Source: Pelomyxa schiedti (taxonomy: Eukaryota; Evosea; Pelobiontida; Pelomyxidae). From it: a stretch of DNA of 55,817 nucleotides. The position numbers and the translations under genes were made by a program. Where the stretch lies: positions 4,175 to 59,991 of the forward strand of contig JAHLWZ010000671.1 in assembly GCA_020536535.1 (NCBI GenBank), given 5' to 3'. A model generated the notes under the pieces. It did no database searches. It was given only the letters and a program-made list of their open reading frames with translations, and was not told the origin of the DNA. Below are positions 35,501 to 45,333 of this stretch, piece after piece. The stretch's first letter is position 1, and each line of letters begins with the position of its first letter.

Positions 35501-36133
35501 TGGTTGAGGGGTAGGTTCTACTGTGTTAAACTGTGGCTGGGGTCTAGCAGGAGACGGAGGTGGAGTCATTGGCATACAAGGAGTCCCATTTATGGGGGAG
35601 GGTGCAGGAGGTGGTTGCGAAAAGGTCAGAATGCGATGTGGTGACGATGGCGGTTGCATGAGTGGTTGGTTGACTTGGTACAGAAGAGCTTGAAGAGGCG
35701 GCGGGAGGTTTCCCGTGTCAGACTGCGTCATAGAGTAACTACCCACAGAGAACGAAGGAGGAAGGGGCGGGTGACCCACAATTCTGGAAGCGACCAAATT
35801 GGACGTTGGTGTGCAGGGTGCCGACGCAGAGAAAGTAGCAAGGGGGGAAGATGGAAGGTGCGCAATTGGCGGGCATATCGGCGTCACAGGAGACGTGAGC
35901 ACAGAAGGGATCTGCGTCGCAGGGCCCATAGGCGTAGATGGAGCCGAGATCGTGGTTGCGACGGGAGGCCGCGACACCGAAGCGGGGGTCGCTAACGGCG
36001 TTGGAGTCGTCACTGCAGGAGGAACAACTGACGCATCAGACTGTGCCTGTGTCTGCGGTGGTGGCTGTGGCGGCGGCTGCGGTTGCGGCTTAGGACTTGT
36101 TTGAGGCCAAAGGTACCCTAGTATGCTCGACAT
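32560..36133 (-). CDS. Coiled-coil protein with Pro-rich N-terminus, unidentified
   Basis: The start is ATG 36133 (MSSILGYLWPQTSPKPQPQ). The first exon (36133-35450) encodes about 220 residues of Pro/Ser/Thr/Gln-rich sequence and is GC-rich at its start. Then a short helical domain appears (LQELYDFFRNSSNW, AFETLATWMLSYLG). From about 35000 to 32900 many small exons encode helical, charged sequence typical of a coiled coil (EVEKQKLGDLLANTETLAA, DLEKLIEDDKNHLRPLID, IHNQEAEQSLIQKKQELIES, LLTKKRQSLKKKKQATEMQ). The C-terminal 100 residues are disordered and Thr/Glu-rich (EEGDTDDGNTHGTTTFTVQ). The arrangement of a small helical domain then a long coiled coil recalls several cytoskeletal and kinetochore proteins, but no diagnostic motif was found. 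Exon joins between 34700 and 33000 are approximate. Confidence 0.7.
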
Positions 36134-36394
36134 GCTGCGCGCAACGCAAAGCGATTTATGTTTCTTTTGAGATCTGGCTGAAAGGAAGCAAAAAAACCAT
36201 TTTTAGAATCAGGGGAATTAAGATGCCAACCGAGCCACATGGCATACGAACCCCAACACGAAAGCACATCTCCAGCGCATAACTTGTAACAAAATGATGG
36301 CCGGAGGGGAAGGAGCTTCGAAGGTAGATCAGATGACCGGGGACCAAAGTGGGCTTCCGTAGAACATCCTTTTCTGTAATCACAACTGCAACAA

Positions 36395-37592
36395 ATGTCG
36401 AAAAAGGAGAAGAGGGCCGGAGGTAAACGCGAAGCTACCAACGCACCATTATCAGCGGATGACGATCCGTACATATGCATTTCCTCGACACGAATTTTCA
36501 AGTTTCGTCACGAGGAGGTACCTACGCGATTTTTTCCTTTTTTTTCCCTAATACTTCTTTTTTTACGTTATAGTTGTGTTTGGTAGTATCTAGACCATGG
36601 CGTTTGAAACACCATATGGAGCCACACGAAATCTTCGAGGCAGGATTGAGCGCCACATGTTGCTATCCTGTGACCCTTAATGGTACTTCAAGTTGTACGA
36701 TTCGCATTGCGAATTGAAATCCCACATAGAAGTGTGTTGCACACGTTGTTGCGGATCCGCTGGCAAAGTTGTACGCATTTGTGTTGCTTCCCACAGCCCC
36801 TCCTTGGATTTAGATACCCAAATCGAAAAGTATTGCTTCAGTGTGCAGTCTATATGTTCCTCATCACGGTATCTTAGTTCAAAAACAAGTAGCCACTAAT
36901 TTTCTTTTGGTAGTGACCACATAAGATCGCCAGTTGTTATAGTTATTCGGTCACTTGGTAGCACTCCACTGAAAACTCCACCACTTCATCTCCGTTCACG
37001 CTGTCCAAGGAAAAGTCCTTCATCCTCTCCACCCTCAGACCCCGTAACTGGTATTGGTTTTAAAATTTAGACTTACACTTATTGAGCACAATAGACACCC
37101 CAAACGGCAGTGAGGATTCTTCTCCGAAATTCTCAACCAACAAAGTTACCGCCATGGTGCCACCATTATTAACTAACAGTATTATTCAGCCTTATCAATC
37201 ACCAACGCTTTACACTCCTGGTCCAGGTACCTTGTTGAATTGTAACTTGGCTACCAACTAACGTTTATCTAGCACTGTTAGTGATTGTGCGTCTGCTACA
37301 AGTTAATATCCCACCTTCTCTAGTCAGCACTGCAATTGCTACAGCCAGGTTCACTGCCCAGAATACGATTGGGACAGGAATGCTGGCTTTTCAGTATAAG
37401 CTTGTGACTCCGTCAGTAGATGGGAGGAGTGGTGTCTGGCTATTAACTGCAAGGTACGCAAGCAGCATCGACAGTGCAAAAGGACGCAAGTTCTTTGCTG
37501 ATATTATCTCCAATGGTGTTAAGAATCCGTTCAACAGCAATCTGCTGTCAAGCAATTCAGTTCAGAGCTTGGCACTTATGACTAGTTGGTAA
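36395..37592 (+). CDS. Unrecognised protein, Cys-containing central domain
   Basis: The start is ATG 36395 (MSKKEKRAGGKREATNAPL), with a basic N-terminus. About five exons follow. The second reads TMAFETPYGATRNLRGRIE after the acceptor near 36594. A central segment (about 36700-37035) reads YDSHCELKSHIEVCCTRCC, then VVRICVASHSPSLDLDTQI and DHIRSPVVIVIRSLGSTP. Its alternating strands suggest a beta-sandwich, perhaps of DNA-binding type given the basic run after it (LHLRSRCPRKSPSSSP). The C-terminus is a Ser/Thr-rich stretch and a final exon of about 100 residues (VSTAIATARFTAQNTIGTGM, GRKFFADIISNGVKNPFNS). I recognise no family. It sits head to head with the coiled-coil gene, 261 bases apart, and tail to tail with the PEBP gene. 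Confidence 0.5.
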
Positions 37593-37732
37593 CGCCTTCA
37601 CCTGTGTGATACTATTGTAAAAAAAAACCCCTGAGGAGGAATAATTCCCTCCTTAAGAGTGTAGCATGAACAAAAACAGAATAAATAAAACAACCCTCTT
37701 TTTTAAAAATCTCATTTACTCCACATCGTCCA

Positions 37733-38567
37733 TTACCTCTGGGCATAAAACATGGTGCACCCAACAGGGACAAGTCCATTAGCAGAAGCAAAGCCGTTGA
37801 CCTTCCAAGCACCACGATTGTCTCTGTTTAGAAATGAGATACAGTACGACAAATGAAAGTGTGGGCAGTACCCAAATGGGGAAGCAGTCACTGGCTTATT
37901 CTGACGGAACAGCAAGAAAATGTAGCGGTGGGGACCAGTACCTGGTGGTGGTGCAGGGCCCCTTTTGCATGTGTTTAGTCGACGCATTTTGTGGTGCAGA
38001 AGAAAAAGTACATGTATGAGGCAAGTGTTTTTCCAGCACTAAGGTCAGAACCGGGAATATTCACCACAACCCAATGCCTCCTGTATCAGTATTAATTTAT
38101 TGAGATTCTGGAAGATAGGGAACACTACCATTCCCTGAACTTGGGAGACGCACGTGATGGGGCATCTGTGATTTAAATGAGTCATACAAGAATAGTTACA
38201 ACAAACCCGCTTCTACTATGTTACGCAGTATACTATTAAAAAAAAAAAAAAAAGACATAAAGTGTTGCTAGCTGTTTAGACTTAATATTCCCTAATAGCT
38301 AGCCAACACTTTTAGTACTTCTCGGGCAATTGTTACTGGTAATCAAAACAAGGAGACAGGATTACCCGGATCAGTCATCACGAGGGTGTACAAGGTCGAT
38401 GGGGACTCCGGAGCCCACGACACCTTTGGCGCCGCGGCGGCCTGAGGAGGCGTGAGGTTGTTCATGGAGACCGCGACGCCACCGTAGGTCACACCAAGCT
38501 CGACTACGGGCTCGAAGGGCTGGATCACGTCCGCCATCTCACTACCAAGTGTCTTGGATCCGGACAT
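37733..38567 (-). CDS. Phosphatidylethanolamine-binding protein (PEBP/RKIP family)
   Basis: The start is ATG 38567 (MSGSKTLGSEMADVIQPFEP) and the stop is at 37733. Exon 1 contains VTYGGVAVSMNNLTPPQ and PSTLYTLVMTDPG. Splicing from the donor at GATCCGG/GTAATC to the acceptor near 38188 makes DPDAPSR, the first conserved PEBP motif that forms the anion-binding pocket. A small exon then reads SPKFREW and joins HWVVVNIPGSDLSAGKTLAS. The second conserved motif is in PGTGPHRYIFLLF. The end, FASANGLVPVGCTMFYAQ, matches the usual C-terminal helix region. Total length is about 190 residues, normal for the family. These are cytosolic proteins that bind phospholipid head groups and often regulate kinases; the target here is unknown. 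The introns include a T-rich acceptor run near 38236. Confidence 0.9.
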
Positions 38568-39178
38568 TGTTTGTTGCCTACCGATTCGTCACACTTACTT
38601 ACTTGGACCTGGTTTTTTTTTTTGTTTTTCATTTTTGCACGTGATGATCTGTTGTTACACGATTTCTCCGCAAGGTAACCACACGTATTGCAACGCAGCC
38701 CGGCCACCCGACATAGTGCGCTTAGGCCAGGGATACAACGCAGCAGTCGTGGGGAGGAAGAGAGCAAGGGATGCGTGCTGGATTACACAGTGCAGGGTCT
38801 TCGAGGCTGAATCACGTTTTGTTGTGTGAGGGGATGGTGGTTTGCTGAATCACGTTGTGAAATGTGGATGGTTTGCTGAATCACGTTTTGTACTGTAAAT
38901 GGTGGCCGGGAGTGGTGCGGAATTGGTTGGTGGGTTTGCTGCATGGTTTGCTGAGATCTGGAGTTGACTTTGCTGGTAATTTTGTTGTAGCAGACTCGCG
39001 GACTTTGTCGCAGACTATGTCGAAGACTTTACTGGTTCTACGCTTCACCACCCCATTCTTTATTGTTTTTTTTTTGTTCTTTGTTAGATCTTCACCTTTT
39101 TTGCCTGACATTTTATTTTTAATTTGTTTTTCCGCATAAATTTGTTTCCCAATCAAAATTTTTTTTAGACTGACACCG
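38568..39178. other. Divergent intergenic region, 611 bases
   Basis: This is the longest gap between genes in the window and must hold both promoters for the PEBP gene and the TKL kinase. A short repeated block lies at 38805-38893. From about 39055 to 39170 the sequence is markedly T-rich. Short open frames on both strands look random. Confidence 0.4.
38805..38893 (+). repeat. Direct repeats of GCTGAATCACGTT
   Basis: The core GCTGAATCACGTT occurs three times, starting near 38806, 38844 and 38874. The last two share the longer left flank GGTTTGCTGAATCACGTT. Spacing is 38 then 30 bases. A further GTTTGCTG pair lies at about 38935-38952. The position in a two-way promoter makes protein binding plausible. 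Confidence 0.7.
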
Positions 39179-41845
39179 ATGATGCGGAGAAGCCTTGGAC
39201 GTGGATTGTATCCCATAATCACCGCAGCTGCTGCGTATCACGGGCCCACGCAGACCCCACTGCCCGTTGGAGGTCGTACTGGCCTACTGCCCCACCCTTC
39301 TCGTAGTGGTTGTACTAGTAGTTCTGGTGCTGCCGTGAGTGCGCCTCCTCCACCCACAATCACGCGTGTGCAACTGCAACCCCCTCCTCAGTGGTTCCCA
39401 AGCCAGAGGCAGTTCCCACAGCCTCCTTCGCCGATGTTTCCGTGCGTGATTTCAGCAAAGACAAGTGATGGGAGCATGTTTAGGGGGCTGCAGTGCTATA
39501 ACCGCGTAAGTAGTGGTGGTGAATTCAACACTTTGGTCACACAGCATCCATCCATCGCGACGATGGCCTCGAGCAATTAGGGAGAGATATGAGAACGTGT
39601 ACGATTCCATCCTGTTTTTTTTTTTCTTTTTGCGTGATATAGTTGAGCGTGATACGGACTAACCTTTGTGTAGGCACCAAGTCAGTGTTCAATTTAATTC
39701 TTACAATATGTTCATATCTTTCACAACCGCCGATGCCTATAATACAGCTTATGACAGAGAAAAAGGTGCCCTTCAACCTGTTTGTATCATAGACCGTGAA
39801 GAGGGAAGTTCTTCTGCACAACAGCAACAACGACAAAAGCTAGACCCACCACCGCCCTCAGAGATTCTTCCACATAAGGTTCATGAAAGCGCTAGTAGAG
39901 CTACCCCCCTTGCCGTACAGGGGCTCCACGTACTCCTACCAGAGCCAGGTCATGATGGTCTCCAGTCTGAGGAACAGCTACCACCCCAAAAGCAAGACCG
40001 GACGCCTCCCTCGGAGCAATTGCAACATAAGATTCAGGAAAGCACTAGTAGAGCCTCTAGGAAACCGGCTGCAGTGCCTGTCGCTAATGGCTGCCAAGTT
40101 CAAGCCCCTCAGCTAGATCGTGGTGGTGTCCCCTCTGAAGAAGAGCATGCACTGCTAGAGCAATTTCCACCCTCAGCTCCAGCGCTACAGCATGTACCAC
40201 GACAACAGCATGTATTGCTAGAGCCAGGACAACTGCTACCGACAAAGGACCCTCTCGTACGTGAGCTTGAGGACCTTGGTTATGTTGTGGAACAGTTCGA
40301 AAACATCAAATTCAACCGACAGGGAAAAAAACTAGGAGAAGGTGCCTATGGCACTGTTCTCCAAGGTTTGCTATTTGAGTCAGTAACTTAATTCATTGTT
40401 CTTAAGCAACATTGTGGGGAAATCCAGTGGCAATTAAAATACTGAAACCGGAGACGACAAACGAAAAGTATCTCCAGGAAATCAATCTCCTCAGGTTATT
40501 ATTAGATGCAGACATTAATTTAACTTAGCTCTCCTTAGACGGGGGACTGGGAAAAATGTTGTTCATCTTCAAGGTTGTCTGTAACACTAGCGGGTGAAAT
40601 CTACAACTAAAAATTTCCAGGGGTTTGCGTCCATGAAGGCAAGAGGATCATGATTCTTGAATGGATGCACACTGATTTATGGGAACTACTATATGGAAGC
40701 AAAGATAATCTACCGAAGCCACTGCAAGCCCAATGGGGTGGAGATGGATGGCCACTACCTATAAAAATAAAGCTTGGACTGACACTTGTGAGACATCTTC
40801 CTCTTTTTCTTACTCCAAGAATTAGTTCTTCTAACACTTCTTTTCTTACACACAAGTCCCGCGGTGTTTACTGGCTTAAGAAACATGCCGGCATTGTTCA
40901 CCGGTATGACTATTTAGAATTTCCAGTACTCATGAAGGACAGAGATTTAAAGCCAGGAAACTGTCTTGTGGACGCACGTTTTAATATTAAGGTATTTCAG
41001 AAATCTGTGACACTGTTAACAAAAAAATTCACAGGTGGCCGATTTTGGCACCGGCAAGCGATTTCCCTTTTCCTTCAATGATGAGGATATGCCTGGAACG
41101 TGTATGTGGAGTACCAATTCAACACACACTAAATCTCCCAAAGACCAATACTTGTGCCCAGAAGTAATGAAGAGCGGGCTTACAGCGACGACATTTCAGC
41201 TGGATGTGTATGCAGTTGGAGCTCCGTACCTTCGTTTTTCGCTCATTTCCCCGTAGTTATGCAGTGGGACTGCTGTTGTATGAGTTGCTGGCTGAAAAGC
41301 AGGTCTTCACCAAGTATTTCAAGAATATCACAGATTGGAACGATCCACGAGCCGAAAAAGCCCGACAAGCACTGTATGCAGATGTTATCTCAGGGGTGAG
41401 GCCCCGGGTACCAGAAATTATCCCTAAAGGACCGAACAAAGGGCAATTGACTCCAAGACTTCTGAATTTTCTCGTCAGCCTTTTTTTTTTCCCCTTTGTC
41501 TAAATTGCACTCAGAAACGGCTCATAGAGCGTTGTTTGGAAGCCGAGCCAACCAGAGTAAGAACAAATTCTGTGACTGACATTGCCCTTAACAACTGTAT
41601 TTCCAGAGGCCAACCATTGAGCAAGTTGTTTGTATACTGCAGGCTCTGTATTCTCAGTACAAAGTGGAGGACGATGAGGATGGCCACGAGGACGACGATG
41701 AAGACCTGCAGAAACTGCAGGAAGCTGTTGCGTTCATAGAAGCTGATGCTGAAACTGAGGCGGAAGATGATCATCATGATGTTGAATTTGAGGAAGTTGA
41801 CCCAGAGATTCCACCCGAATTTGTAGAGGTTGAGGATGACGAGTA
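39179..41845 (+). CDS. Protein kinase, TKL-like, with disordered N-terminus and acidic tail
   Basis: The start is ATG 39179 (MMRRSLGRGLYPIITAAAAY). The first exon ends at a GTAAGT donor at about 39506 after FRGLQCYNR. The second begins near 39672 and is a long Gln/Pro/Glu-rich stretch. The kinase domain starts at about 40270. Its Gly loop is KLGEGAYGTVLQG, the Lys is in NPVAIKILKPE, and EWMHTDLWELLYGS follows. The catalytic loop is split by an intron and restored as GIVHRDLKPGNCLVD, and the metal-binding motif is KVADFGTGKRF. The activation segment is long and Thr/Ser-rich, with PGTCMWSTNSTH and LCPEVMKSG. The C-lobe has GLLLYELLAEKQVF and RLIERCLEAEPTR/RPTIEQVV. All catalytic residues are present, so it is probably active. 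The tail of about 65 residues is strongly acidic (EDDEDGHEDDDEDLQ, FVEVEDDE). No membrane segment is seen, so it is likely cytosolic. Substrates are unknown. Confidence 0.87.
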
Positions 41846-41885
41846 AAGCAGAAAGAAAAAATCCTGTTTTGTTCCTCTTTATTTA

Positions 41886-43811
41886 TTACTCATTTGATTT
41901 TGGAGTTGTGGGTGAGGAAAGAGAAGAAGCTTTTTGGAGTTGTTCCACTTGGCTTTGGAGTTGCTGAAGCTGTTGTAAGAAGTTGTTGTGGTGATATGTG
42001 GTGGATTCTTGTGTGGTTGTTGTCGTGGCATTCAGTTTTTCTCTCAACTCCTTTGCCTCGGCTCTGGCTTCTCTCTCTTGTTGCTGGGAAAGCTCCAGTG
42101 AAGCCCGCATGAGCTCCGCAACATGGCAGGCATTGTCGGAAACGGTTTTCATTGTTTCCAGCTGTTTCCTCAGCTCTCCGGCCTCCCTCTTCGTCATCTC
42201 GTAGTCCTTCTTCAACTCGATTTCTCTCCTGCGGTATTCTTCTACTTGTTGATGAGTTTGCTCCTGAGTGCGTTCGATTTCTCGTTCGGCCTCTTCCACT
42301 CGTTTCTGGTATTCCTCCACTTGCTTTCTCATTTCCACCCTGTAGTGCAGCAACTCTGTGTGTGACTTGTGACTGGCTTTTTGGAGTTCGTCCACCTCTT
42401 TGTGTGCCTCATCGGCCTCCTTTCTCAATTCGCATGCTTCTTTGTGTGAATTTGACAGCATCCCACGCAGGTCCGCCATTTGTTGCCTCAGTGATTCAAC
42501 AATCTCTGAACTGTTTGTCCCCTCTTTCAAGCCGTCTTGCTGATCGGGTTCTGATAAGCAGCAGCAAGAACTCGTTGTTGTGTCTGCGGGAACACTTGTT
42601 CCTTTCTTCAGTGATGATGCCGGAAAAGGAGGTTGTTGAAATGATGTTGATGACGTGCCGGGATTTGCGCCACAATTTCTGGTTGGCGACTCTGGGATGA
42701 TGATGTTAGGGTCAGTCTCTCTTTTGTGAATCGGGCTTATTCCAACACCAATATTTGAAGGTGTATTGGGAGTATCGCGGCTGCTGAGGCGGCTGGTTGT
42801 GGAGGTTGGTTTGGTTGGGGAAGTGCAGTAACTTGTGTTTGTGTTTGTTGTGTTCATGGAGGAGTTGTTGGAACTGATGTCTTTGAAACTGAATTGCAGA
42901 CCTTCGCATTCCTCCTCAGCACGATTGGTGTGTTCTTCAATGAGGGTGCATTGCGTGGTTTTCTCCTCAAGAAAATCCAGCAAAGGGTTTAACTCTCGAA
43001 GGAGCTATTTGGTTGTTGGTTTGATATTTATGAGTGGTGTTATGTTGTTATCAAACCAACGACAAGAGGGTTGTTGTTTTGACATACAATATCACGGTTT
43101 TCTTTGGTCAAGGGATTCAGCAATGAACTTGCTGGTTTAATTCCACAATTGCTGGTTTGTTTTCCTTGGTAAGAATAGAAGAGAAGTGAAAGCTTGTTGC
43201 CCTTACTTGCAAACTAACTCCAGCCACTCTCTGAGTTGCCTTTGGTCATGCAAAGTGTACTGTCCTGCCAAGGAGAGTCGTACGGTCAGACGGTTTCGTG
43301 TTGCTTTAACCGTGACGCGACTCAAGAAAGAAAATAACCTGGATTTGTGCTCAGCAAAAGAGACAATTTTCTCCTGCACAGTGGTGCCAATTTTGAAACG
43401 TCGACTTTCTCCCCCTCGTCATAGAGTGAGTATCATTTTTTAAATATAGAGACTCTAACAAAACGAACACTAGTAAAATGTGCATTTACGTGTGGTGAAA
43501 GGTAAAAATAAAAGGCATTGTAGAGCAGAGAAAAGCAACCAACCAAAAAGTGAGTGAAGGCAAATTGGGAGAAAACTACTTACATGTGGCACGAAAGGAT
43601 CGCCCATTCGCCTCAACAACATGTTGCGGTACTTGGTGCTGCAACGCGGCGGGTGCAAATTTGCCACATCGCTGCGATACTCCAGCGCCAGTTTGTACAC
43701 GAGTTCGCCAAAGAACGTAGCCGGCGTGGCACCCCCCTGGTCCTGTCCTTGACTCGCATCCACTCCGGCGTGCAGCGGTGGCGACCCACCTCGGCTCGTG
43801 TCAGATTGCAT
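41886..43811 (-). CDS. Coiled-coil protein, unidentified
   Basis: The start is ATG 43811 (MQSDTSRGGSPPLHAGVDAS). Exon 1 ends near 43582 and contains FFGELVYKLALEYRS and KYRNMLLRRMGDPFVPH. Exon 2 (about 43425-43205) reads KIGTTVQEKIVSFAEH, SRLFSFLSRVTVKATRN and QRQLREWLELVCK. The last exon begins near 43004 (LLRELNPLLDFLEEK) and stops at 41886. After a Ser/Thr/Asn/Pro-rich linker it carries an uninterrupted coiled coil of about 200 residues with clean heptads, for example EVDELQKASHKSHTELLHY, KQVEEYQKRVEEAEREIER and QLQQLQSQVEQLQKAS. The N-terminal 150 residues form a small globular domain with no match that I know. It probably acts as a dimeric scaffold or tether. The gene is tail to tail with the kinase gene, about 40 bases apart. 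Confidence 0.78.
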
Positions 43812-44220
43812 TTTTGTTTAGAAGAAATGATTAATTTTCGTTCGATGCAGGAAATTCGGGCTCGCCGGGGTCGAATGCCAAAATTGTGATGTGACGATTT
43901 GGGATATGTTCTGGTAAAAAAAAGGATAAGCACTCCCCCACAGAATCAGGAACAGTGGCGAGTCCATCTATGTGGTCATCTCAATCCCGGTGACCCCGTG
44001 GAAGATGTCAGAATCTTCTTCAGGGGATCTGACCCGGAGCCGCTATTGTCAGTAAGATTTTCAGTGGGACGTGGCTTATGGGTGCTCACACATGGAGGTG
44101 GCCAAGCCAGGGACGATATCCACAGTAGTGTTTTACGTATTTTAGGTGTGCTCGGCCATCTCTTGAGAACTTTGAGTGATGTCTGGGGAAAGAGTTAGTG
44201 CTAGCGAAAAAGTCATGGAG
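43812..44220. other. Unassigned stretch with an open frame
   Basis: A + strand frame is open from about 43899 to 44198 and reads in part LCGHLNPGDPVEDVRIFFRG. A rival model uses a start at 43827 (MINFRSMQEIRARRGRM) spliced near 43972 in another frame. Neither has a recognisable family and the two contradict each other. It may simply be intergenic. Confidence 0.2.
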
Positions 44221-45150
44221 TCACTTTTTGGGCAGGAATACAAGTCGCCAAATTTGGGAGTCCAGATAAACAAGCGTGTAGTATCCATACCACTGCTGCA
44301 TGAGATCCACCAGGGGCCAACTGTACCAATACCACGGCTTCGGCAGAGGCTGACTGGGGAAAGTCATAACCCTTCTGTTGTCAGTTTTTCCTCCCAAATC
44401 AAAATTACCTTCTTATCACTGCAAGGAACTTCCCACCGGAATCTCTGATAGAAGTAGAAGTGGTCCATTGAATATCCAAAAGGTAGCCTCATGCATGTTG
44501 ACTCTGGGTTCTTCATTTTTCCCAAAAACAATGGTGCACCAAGAATTTCCAGGAAGTACCTTGCATAAGACTTGGAGTTATGACGGAAAATGATGAATGC
44601 AATGCACACGAGTTGAAGAACCCCTGATCCCCACCATCATAGCTTGGCAAATCTCTCACTCAACTTAATGATCATGTCATCAAATACAGCACCATTGGGG
44701 GTCAACACAAGAACTCCGGTGTGAAAAATGCATGGATTAATGAAAGCCGCGCAGAAAGCCCCGCAGTTCATCAGCTCATCTGAATTCTGTGCTCAGCATT
44801 ACTGATTCCACTCCAAATTGCACAAAACCGTAGCCGAATATTTATGTGGTGTTGACCACGGTTCCTCCCACATCAGCGACATCGTCCCTTCCATTCCCCC
44901 TTTTGCACCATTTCCTTGTTTTGTGCTTCGGTTTGCTTGTTTGCAGTGAATGGTTTTTGCCCCTCTTATGCATGGCGTGGTGCACGTGGCATGCACTTAC
45001 GAGCAGCTCGCATGGAGTTTCACTGTTGCAATGACGTTTACGCTCGCTGCGCGCAACTGCACCACCAGCTGTGCAACTGCCAACCAAAGCCGTTGTTTGC
45101 TGTTGTTGTTGTTGTTGTTGCTGTTGCGTCTATGTGCGGCCGTGTTTGTT
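44221..45150 (-). CDS. GT8-family glycosyltransferase (glycogenin-like), possible frameshift
   Basis: The C-terminal half is clear. ELMNCGAFCAAFINPCIFHT and GVLVLTPNGAVFDDMIIKLS match the CFNSGVMVL region, followed by SYDGGDQGFFNS, the conserved DGxDQGxLN block. RLPFGYSMDHFYFYQ corresponds to LPFxYN, and after a GTGGGA donor the last exon gives QPLPKPWYWYSWPLVDL, containing the KPW motif. The stop is at 44221. This family transfers sugars from nucleotide sugars and is metal dependent. The start was not found; a piece near 45040 reads QLVVQLRAASVNVIATV before a GTAAGT donor. The DxD metal-binding motif, expected about 60-90 residues before the FNSGV block, could not be found in any frame. Between FDDMIIKLSERF and SYDGGDQG one base too many separates the frames (about 44641). 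This may be a decayed copy, a sequence error, or a missed intron. Confidence 0.6.
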
Positions 45151-45333
45151 CATTGTGATGAATTTTTTAGCTCTTGGAAAGACACTCACCAACCCCCTTC
45201 TCCACAATCCACTCCAGTTCTGTTGAACCTCCTTTATTCTCTGGTGCTTCAACATTTCTCACCATGTTCTTCAGCTGAACCTCACCAAGTAAGATATTTA
45301 TGCGAAATCTTTTTAGTTGCTTCTAGTTACAGG

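Noticed and set aside
32560-36133. Possible Ndc80-like kinetochore protein
   Set aside because: The order of a small helical domain followed by a coiled coil fits loosely, but no diagnostic Ndc80 motif was found, so it is left unnamed.
45096-45126. TTG/CAA repeat as a poly-Gln coding tract or poly-Leu signal
   Set aside because: No frame through it joins well with the GT8 exons or a + strand gene, so it is probably noncoding or in an untranslated leader.
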